From an uncultured Tateyamaria sp. (GTDB taxonomy: Bacteria > Pseudomonadota > Alphaproteobacteria > Rhodobacterales > Rhodobacteraceae), in contig NZ_CANLAG010000013.1 of assembly GCF_947488715.1 (NCBI RefSeq), positions 1 to 62,431 of the forward strand: a stretch of DNA of 62,431 nucleotides. Direction: 5' to 3'. The translations under genes were made by a program, and so were the position numbers. Below, piece by piece: positions 56,939-62,431 of the stretch. A model generated the notes under the pieces. The model was given only the letters and a program-made list of their open reading frames with translations. It made no database searches and had not been told where the DNA came from. The first letter of the stretch is position 1. Every line of letters begins with the position of its first letter.

Positions 56939-58060
56939 TTGGCAGAGACTGTTTTCGCCCCCTGGGACGACCCGAACGAGACGCCGCTGATCCGGTTTCG
57001 CAACGTCACCAAACGCTTTGGCGATTTCACCGCGATTGACGATCTGACCCTCGACATTTTTGAACGTGAATTCTTTGCCCTGCTGGGGCCATCGGGCTGC
57101 GGCAAGACGACGATGATGCGGATGCTGGCGGGGTTTGAAAACCCCACTGATGGGTCCATTGAACTGGCTGGACAAGACATCGCGGGTGTGCCGCCGAACA
57201 AGCGGGCGGTGAACATGATGTTCCAGTCCTATGCCCTGTTCCCCCACCTGTCGATCTGGGACAACATCGCCTTTGGCCTGCGCCGTGAGAGCAGTGACAA
57301 GGCCGCCATCGCCGCCCGTGTCGAAGAGATGCTCAAGCTGACGCGGCTGGAGAAATTCGCCCGCCGCAAGCCGCACCAGATTTCGGGTGGCCAGCGTCAG
57401 CGCGTGGCGCTTGCCCGGTCGCTGGCGAAGGCGCCCAAGCTGCTGCTTTTGGACGAACCCTTGGGCGCGCTGGATGCCAAGCTGCGTGAGGCGACGCAGT
57501 TCGAGCTGATGGACATTCAGGAAAAGACCGGCACGACGTTTGTCATCGTCACCCACGATCAGGAAGAGGCGATGACCGTCGCCAGTCGCATCGCGGTGAT
57601 GGACGAGGGGCGCGTGATGCAGGTCGCCACGCCTGACCGCATATATGAGGCGCCAGAATCGGTCTATGTGGCGGATTTTATTGGCGACGTGAACATTTTG
57701 GCCGGGACGGTCAAGGCCACGGGGGACCAGACCTATGCGCTGGGCATTGAGAACGGCACCGTGACCGCGGTGTCTGAGCGACCGTTTTCCGACGGGCAGA
57801 ACGCCCACCTTGCCGTCCGCCCCGAAAAGGTCGCGATCCACACGACCGCCCCCGAGGGCACCGACAACCTGTTGCAGGGCAAGGTGCTGGATATTGCCTA
57901 TCTTGGCAATCTGTCGACCTATCACGTGGAACTGCCCGGTGGTCAGATCATCAAGGCACAGACCGCCAACACCCGACGCCTGTCGCGTCGGGACATCACG
58001 TGGGAAGACCATGTTTGGGTCAGCTGGACCAAGACAGCGGGCGTGTTGTTGGACGGATGA
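56939..58060 (+). CDS. potG: Putrescine ABC transporter ATPase
   Basis: 373 residues. Walker A GPSGCGKTT, MFQSYALFPHL, signature ISGGQRQRVALARSL, Walker B LLLLDEPLGALD, VTHDQEEAM, then a TOBE region. TTG start (MAETVFAPW); no better ATG exists near. Powers uptake with PotF, PotH, PotI. Stop overlaps the potH start. Confidence 0.96.
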   Translation: MAETVFAPWDDPNETPLIRFRNVTKRFGDFTAIDDLTLDIFEREFFALLGPSGCGKTTMMRMLAGFENPTDGSIELAGQDIAGVPPNKRAVNMMFQSYALFPHLSIWDNIAFGLRRESSDKAAIAARVEEMLKLTRLEKFARRKPHQISGGQRQRVALARSLAKAPKLLLLDEPLGALDAKLREATQFELMDIQEKTGTTFVIVTHDQEEAMTVASRIAVMDEGRVMQVATPDRIYEAPESVYVADFIGDVNILAGTVKATGDQTYALGIENGTVTAVSERPFSDGQNAHLAVRPEKVAIHTTAPEGTDNLLQGKVLDIAYLGNLSTYHVELPGGQIIKAQTANTRRLSRRDITWEDHVWVSWTKTAGVLLDG

Positions 58061-58932
58061 GACGCGCAGTCCTCATAGCGGTGCCATATGTGTGGCTGCT
58101 GGCGCTGTTCCTGATCCCCTTTGCTGTGGTGTTCAAGATTTCGCTGTCCGACATTGCGCTGGCGATCCCGCCTTATACGCCGACGGCCAAGGACGGCATC
58201 TGGGCGATGCTGTCCCAACTGGATTTTGAGAACTTCGTCTTTTTAACCGAGGACGATCTCTATTGGAAAGCGTATCTCAGTTCGTTGCAGATCGCCTTTA
58301 TCTCCACGGTTCTGACACTGCTGGTTGGATATCCGATGGCCTATGCCATGGCGCGTGCGCCGGAGCAGTGGCGTGCGACGTTGTTGATGCTGGTGATCCT
58401 GCCGTTTTGGACGTCTTTCCTGATCCGTGTGTATGCTTGGGTTGGTATTCTGTCCGGCGAGGGGTTCTTGAACCAGTTCCTCTTGTGGATCGGCATCATT
58501 GACGCGCCGTTGACCATCCTGAACACCAACACGGCCGTCTATATCGGCATCGTTTACACCTATCTGCCGTTCATGATCCTGCCGATCTATTCCGCGCTGG
58601 ATCGGTTGGACGGGTCGTTGATCGAAGCGGCCGAGGACCTTGGGTGTTCCCGCCTCAAGGCATTTTGGTTGGTCACCATCCCCTTGTCGCGCAATGGTAT
58701 CATCGCGGGCTGTTTCCTCGTGTTCATTCCAGCGCTTGGTGAGTTCGTGATCCCGTCGCTGTTGGGCGGGTCCGGGACGCTGATGATCGGCAAAGTGCTG
58801 TTCGAAGAGTTCTTCTCCAACCGCGATTGGCCTGTGGCGTCGGCGGTTGCGGTCATCCTTTTGCTGATCCTGATCATCCCCATCGTGTTGTTCCAGCGGA
58901 ACGAACAACGGCAGGCGGAGGCAGAGCAATGA
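58057..58932 (+). CDS. potH: Putrescine ABC transporter permease
   Basis: 291 residues, six helices, normal PotH length: direct contrast with the 544-residue paralogue at 49713. Opening RRAVLIAVPYVWLLALFLIP; EAA loop in IEAAEDLGCSRLKAFWLVT. ATGA overlap with potG and 4-nt overlap with potI. Confidence 0.95.
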   Translation: MRRAVLIAVPYVWLLALFLIPFAVVFKISLSDIALAIPPYTPTAKDGIWAMLSQLDFENFVFLTEDDLYWKAYLSSLQIAFISTVLTLLVGYPMAYAMARAPEQWRATLLMLVILPFWTSFLIRVYAWVGILSGEGFLNQFLLWIGIIDAPLTILNTNTAVYIGIVYTYLPFMILPIYSALDRLDGSLIEAAEDLGCSRLKAFWLVTIPLSRNGIIAGCFLVFIPALGEFVIPSLLGGSGTLMIGKVLFEEFFSNRDWPVASAVAVILLLILIIPIVLFQRNEQRQAEAEQ

Positions 58933-59747
58933 ACCGCCTTAGCCCGTTCAACGTCGTGTCGCTGACCCTGGGGTTCGTGTTTCTGTACGTGCCGATGCTG
59001 ATCCTCGTGATCTACAGCTTCAACGCGTCCAAACTTGTGACTGTCTGGGCCGGGTTCTCTACGAAATGGTACGGTGAGCTGCTGTCCAATGACGCATTTT
59101 TGGATGCGGCGTGGGTGACCCTGCGGGTGGCCGTCATTTCATCGACGATCGCGACAGTGCTGGGCACGATGGCCGCCTATGTGCTGGTCCGAGGCGGGCG
59201 GTTTTTCGGGCGCACGTTGTTCTCTGGCATGATCTATGCGCCGCTTGTCATGCCCGAAGTCATCACGGGCCTGTCGCTGTTGCTGCTGTTCATTGGCGTG
59301 GGTCTGGACCGTGGTGTGCTGACCATTGTGTTGGCACATACGACGTTTTCGATGTGCTTTGTGTCTGTGGTTGTGTCGTCCCGGCTGGTGACCTTTGACA
59401 GATCACTGGAAGAGGCGGCGTTGGATCTTGGGGCGTCGGCGTTGCAGGCGTTTCGGCTCGTGACGCTGCCGATTATCGCGCCTGCGGTCATTTCGGGATG
59501 GTTGTTGGCCTTTACGCTCAGTCTGGACGATCTGGTGATCGCATCCTTTACCTCTGGCCCGTCCGCGACAACGCTGCCCATGAAAATATGGTCCTCGGTC
59601 CGGTTGGGCGTCAGCCCAGAGATCAACGCGCTGAGCACGATTTTAATCGGTTTGGTGACCATCGGCGTGATTGCGGCGTCCATCGGCAGCAAGCATGCCG
59701 CATTGCGCGCCAAACGGGATGAGCAGGCGGCCGCGCGCGCGCAATGA
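58929..59747 (+). CDS. potI: Putrescine ABC transporter permease
   Basis: 272 residues, six helices. Opening SLTLGFVFLYVPMLILVIYS; EAA loop LEEAALDLGASALQAFRLVT. ATGA overlap with both neighbours, so the potG-H-I-oxidoreductase run is fully coupled. Confidence 0.95.
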   Translation: MNRLSPFNVVSLTLGFVFLYVPMLILVIYSFNASKLVTVWAGFSTKWYGELLSNDAFLDAAWVTLRVAVISSTIATVLGTMAAYVLVRGGRFFGRTLFSGMIYAPLVMPEVITGLSLLLLFIGVGLDRGVLTIVLAHTTFSMCFVSVVVSSRLVTFDRSLEEAALDLGASALQAFRLVTLPIIAPAVISGWLLAFTLSLDDLVIASFTSGPSATTLPMKIWSSVRLGVSPEINALSTILIGLVTIGVIAASIGSKHAALRAKRDEQAAARAQ

Positions 59748-61063
59748 CCCGCATTTTTCCGCCCTATGCCTATGGTGATGGCCCACGGACGGGGTGTTGG
59801 TGGGACGAAACCGTTGATGCCATCGAGCACCCGCAACTCCGCGACAGTATCGAATGCGATGTCGTCATCGTGGGCGGCGGGTTTACCGGACTTTCCGCAG
59901 CTCACACGCTGGCCCGCGCTGACGCGTCGGTCGTCGTGCTGGAGGCCGAACACGTCGGATGGGGCGCATCAGGTCGCAATGGTGGGTTCTGTTGTTTGGG
60001 TGGCGGCATGGCACCGGACGCACTGTTGGACCACCGATATGGTAGAGAAGGTCGCAGCGCGTGGCGCAGGACCGAAGCCGCGGCAGTGCACTATGTGTCG
60101 GACTTGGCTGAGACCCTTGGCCTAGATCTCCAACGGCATTCGGACGGTGAAACCTGTCTTGCCCACAGTGAAAAAACCATGCGGGCATTCGAGGCCGAAG
60201 CGGACCGTATCCAGGAAAACTACGGTGTCACGGCAGAGGTTTTGGGTGCTTCGGATTTGGCAGCGGCAGGTATGTCCGGGCCATTTTTCGGCGCGCTTTC
60301 GGTGCCAATCGGCTTTGGGTTGAACCCGGCACGTTTGGTCAAAGGGCTGCGTGATGCCGCCATTTCGGCGGGTGCCAGGATTTTTGATCAAAGTCCGGTC
60401 ACTGAGATATCCGGCAGCCAGGTGCGCACATCGCAGGGGCAGGTGGCAGCCGACCGGATCATCATCGCAACCAACGGCTATTCCAACGAAGACATTCCTG
60501 CATGGATGGCGGCGAAATACATGCCAGCGCAATCAACGGTTCTGGTGACCCGCCCGATCTCACCGGAGGAGCGGGATCGCGCAGGGTGGACGACAGACCA
60601 GATGGTTTATGACAGTCGCAACCTGTTGCACTATTTCCGCGTATTGCCAGACGGTCGGTTTCTCTTTGGGATGCGCGGCGGATTGATGTCTGCGCCTGCT
60701 GTCGAAGCGCGGGCGCGGGCGCGTGTCGAACGGGACTTCCGGTTGATGTTTCCCGATTGGGCGGATGTCGCCGTCACACATTCCTGGTCTGGAATGGTGT
60801 GCTTGGCCCGCAACATGGTGCCGTTCATCGGACCGTTGCCGGGGCAGCCTCATATCCTCGCTGGCTTTGCGTATCACGGGAACGGTGTCGCAATGGGCAC
60901 CTATGCGGGCAAGATGTTGGCGGACCTTGCCTTGGGTCAGACACCCGACCTTTACCCGCAAGCGGTCTGGGACGCGGCGCGCGCGTTTCCGTTTGGAACA
61001 TGGCGGCGCGCTGCGATGTGGCCCATCTACGGCGCTCTCCACCTGCAAGATCGCTGGTCCTAG
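59744..61063 (+). CDS. FAD-dependent amine oxidoreductase (PuuB-like)
   Basis: 439 residues, DAO family. FAD motif CDVVIVGGGFTGLSAAHTLA near residue 38, with GASGRNGGFCC as the second FAD-contact. C-terminal FAYHGNGVAMGTYAGKMLAD matches gamma-glutamylputrescine oxidase and related enzymes. Location as the last gene of the potFGHI operon supports a role in putrescine or gamma-glutamylputrescine oxidation; no puuA homologue is in the window. Stop shares CTAG with the flgD stop. Confidence 0.88.
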   Translation: MTRIFPPYAYGDGPRTGCWWDETVDAIEHPQLRDSIECDVVIVGGGFTGLSAAHTLARADASVVVLEAEHVGWGASGRNGGFCCLGGGMAPDALLDHRYGREGRSAWRRTEAAAVHYVSDLAETLGLDLQRHSDGETCLAHSEKTMRAFEAEADRIQENYGVTAEVLGASDLAAAGMSGPFFGALSVPIGFGLNPARLVKGLRDAAISAGARIFDQSPVTEISGSQVRTSQGQVAADRIIIATNGYSNEDIPAWMAAKYMPAQSTVLVTRPISPEERDRAGWTTDQMVYDSRNLLHYFRVLPDGRFLFGMRGGLMSAPAVEARARARVERDFRLMFPDWADVAVTHSWSGMVCLARNMVPFIGPLPGQPHILAGFAYHGNGVAMGTYAGKMLADLALGQTPDLYPQAVWDAARAFPFGTWRRAAMWPIYGALHLQDRWS

Positions 61064-61716
61064 GCCGGTTCTCTCAGGCCCGCGACGTTGTTGGCAAGGA
61101 TCATGTAGCCGCTGTTCAACACCAAAAGGGTAGACCCATTTTCGATGCGCGCTTCGGTGACGCGCGCGTATGACAAGGCGGGCTCGGTGACGATCACCTC
61201 GCCATTTGCGCTGCTTTCAATCTGGAATGTGTATTCGCCGTGCGGCAAGGGTGTGCCATCGGATTGAATGCCGTCCCAATCGTATGGCTCTGCGCTGACC
61301 GGTAGCGCGATGCGCTGCACCTCGGTGCCTTGTGCGTTCGAGACGATCAATGTCACCTCATCTGCGGCAATGGGTGGGTTCGGTGCAATCGTCACCGAGT
61401 CGCCGTTGTAATCTGCAGGCCCTTGAACGAGAGCTTCCATGCCGATCCAGTTGGCCGCGCTCGCCATGTCATTTGCACCGAGGGCGGTAAGCACCTGTTC
61501 CATCAGATCGTTCGTCGTGACCTGTTGTTCCACCATGGAGAATTGGGCCAGCTGCGCGGCATATTCCGAGGAATCGATGGGTTCGAGCGGGTCCTGATAT
61601 TCGGCCTGCGCGGTCAGCATTTGAAGAAAAACCTCAAAATCTGAACTGAGGACGCTGGCGCTCGCCGCGCTGGGCGGGGTCTGTTGCGTTGCATTTGCGG
61701 CTGGAAGGATTTCCAT
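61060..61716 (-). CDS. flgD: Flagellar hook assembly scaffold FlgD
   Basis: 218 residues. Caps the growing hook and is replaced later. The N-terminal FEVFLQMLTAQAEYQDPLEP and SSEYAAQLAQFSMVEQQVTT are the FlgD hallmark; the C-terminal half has FlgD Ig-like/tudor features (YDWDGIQSDGTPLPHGEYTF). Downstream of fliK by four bases, same strand. Confidence 0.95.
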   Translation of the reverse strand: MEILPAANATQQTPPSAASASVLSSDFEVFLQMLTAQAEYQDPLEPIDSSEYAAQLAQFSMVEQQVTTNDLMEQVLTALGANDMASAANWIGMEALVQGPADYNGDSVTIAPNPPIAADEVTLIVSNAQGTEVQRIALPVSAEPYDWDGIQSDGTPLPHGEYTFQIESSANGEVIVTEPALSYARVTEARIENGSTLLVLNSGYMILANNVAGLREPA

Positions 61717-61720
61717 ATCG

Positions 61721-62431
61721 TCAGAACCTCATGTCGATTGTTTCGGGCGCAATCGCAAGTTTTGCGGGCGCGATAATGGGTGTGTCGGGGACTTGGATGT
61801 GCGGGCTCAGATGTGCGTCGTCACCGTTTGGATGTGCGTCGCTGTCGTTCTGGCCGTTCTGGGACTGCTCCCCCTGGCCAAAGGAAAATGCGACATCCTC
61901 GTAACCGAGATCGCGCAGCGTATCGCCGAGATCGCTGGCATTGCGGCGCATCAGGTCGAGCGTCTCTGGCCGTTCGGCGTTGATCGCCACGACAATCCCG
62001 GCTTCGGTTGTGCTGAGCATCATGCGGACGCGTCCCAATTCCGCCGGGTTCAGAGCAATTTCCAGTGGTCTGTCCGACCCTTTGCGCAGCGTTTCGGCGA
62101 TGTGCTGAATGGCTTGTGGTGGCAACTCCGGACGGCCCTGAGGAGACACGGTGACCTGTATCGACGTTTGTGTCTGTGCGCGGGGGTCCATCCCACCTTC
62201 GACAAAGGCGATAGCGGCCGGGTCGAGTCCGTCTGTTGTCGCCATGAGGCCGAGTTGTGACGGAGGTTGTGGTGACCAGATTGGTGCAGGAGCGGCCATG
62301 GGCGGGTTAGTTGGCAGTTTGGGTTGGACTTCGGCAGTGGGGGGCGCATTCAAAGATGCCGATGCCGATGCCGATGCCGATGCCGATGCCGATGCCGATG
62401 CCGATGCCGATGCCGATGCCGATGCCGATGC
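61721..62431 (-). CDS. fliK: Flagellar hook-length control protein FliK, C-terminal part
   Basis: No start inside the window: the frame is open to the right edge through an Ala-Ser repeat. The C-terminal Flg_hook domain is clear: LPPQAIQHIAETLRKG, then LEIALNPAELGRVRMMLST and IVVAINAERPETLDLMRRN. FliK measures hook length and switches export substrate. The repeat lies in the Pro/Ala-rich linker. A TTG at 62351 (after the repeat) is open but would give a truncated protein and is not preferred. Coupled with flgD. Confidence 0.88.
   Translation of the reverse strand, partial: ASASASASASASASASASASASASASLNAPPTAEVQPKLPTNPPMAAPAPIWSPQPPSQLGLMATTDGLDPAAIAFVEGGMDPRAQTQTSIQVTVSPQGRPELPPQAIQHIAETLRKGSDRPLEIALNPAELGRVRMMLSTTEAGIVVAINAERPETLDLMRRNASDLGDTLRDLGYEDVAFSFGQGEQSQNGQNDSDAHPNGDDAHLSPHIQVPDTPIIAPAKLAIAPETIDMRF
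62355..62431. repeat. Perfect GATGCC hexanucleotide array at the right edge
   Basis: Twelve exact GATGCC units plus five bases, ending at the edge. Encodes Ala-Ser dipeptides in fliK on the minus strand. True length unknown. Confidence 0.97.

Overview
The window is about 62 kb of GC-rich bacterial chromosome from an alphaproteobacterium, most likely the marine Roseobacter group of the Rhodobacterales. The evidence is the gene content and order (hemD next to a mitofilin-like gene, mutM-echA-rpsT-dnaA-dnaN-recF-gyrB, ubiE-ubiB, serC-serA divergent from serB with a candidate serC-type RNA leader), an IalB-family protein, Hint/choice-of-anchor proteins, and GC-rich hairpin repeats between genes. 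I see no tRNA, rRNA, CRISPR, prophage or insertion sequence. Both ends stop inside a gene, in a perfect hexanucleotide array of exactly 77 nt, so the window looks like a whole contig broken by an assembler at k = 77.

Layout. 1-5.7 kb: Mic60-like gene (cut by the left edge) and hemD, divergent from tsaD-gpsA-yciI-EVE; then DUF1761, a candidate minus-strand small RNA (about 4331-4475), DUF2853 and a small membrane protein. 5.7-16.7 kb: a mostly minus-strand replication and repair block: iodotyrosine-deiodinase-like nitroreductase, gyrB, LysE exporter, recF, dnaN, dnaA, rpsT, enoyl-CoA hydratase, mutM. 16.8-20.4 kb: ubiE-ubiB (ubiquinone), with an unusual palindrome cluster between them, and a thiolase. 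20.5-23.4 kb: XRE-cupin regulator with kbl-tdh (threonine to glycine plus acetyl-CoA). 23.6-29 kb: a PPP-type phosphatase, a Stf0 sulfotransferase, and the complete phosphorylated serine pathway. 29-36.9 kb: asparaginase, IalB protein, rlmN, two unknown proteins with hairpins at their start sites, creatininase-family and 2-oxoglutarate-oxygenase-family enzymes, a LOG-like protein and dapD. 36.9-41.1 kb: an ionotropic-glutamate-receptor-like channel and a tandem pair of Hint proteins. 41.4-48.7 kb: dapE-GNAT-glycosyltransferase, RNase R, GST, WYL regulator, MltB-type lytic transglycosylase.

48.8-61 kb holds two complete polyamine-type ABC importers pointing away from each other around a putrescine-pyruvate aminotransferase (spuC). 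The right-hand one is a clear potFGHI set followed by an amine-oxidising FAD enzyme. The left-hand one has an outsized permease and a DUF1330 gene inside its operon. Together they look like a putrescine uptake and catabolism island. 61-62.4 kb: flgD and the 3' part of fliK begin a flagellar cluster that leaves the window.

Most notable: (1) the candidate small RNA at 4331-4475, with a predicted three-way junction and a strong minus-strand terminator; (2) a family of hairpin-plus-tail intergenic elements seen four times, one of which supplies recF's ribosome-binding site; (3) hairpins lying against or over ribosome-binding sites (DUF1761, ubiB, genes at 32211 and 33125); (4) a glutamate-receptor-like channel with a non-potassium-type filter; (5) a threonine dehydrogenase lacking all four structural-zinc cysteines.
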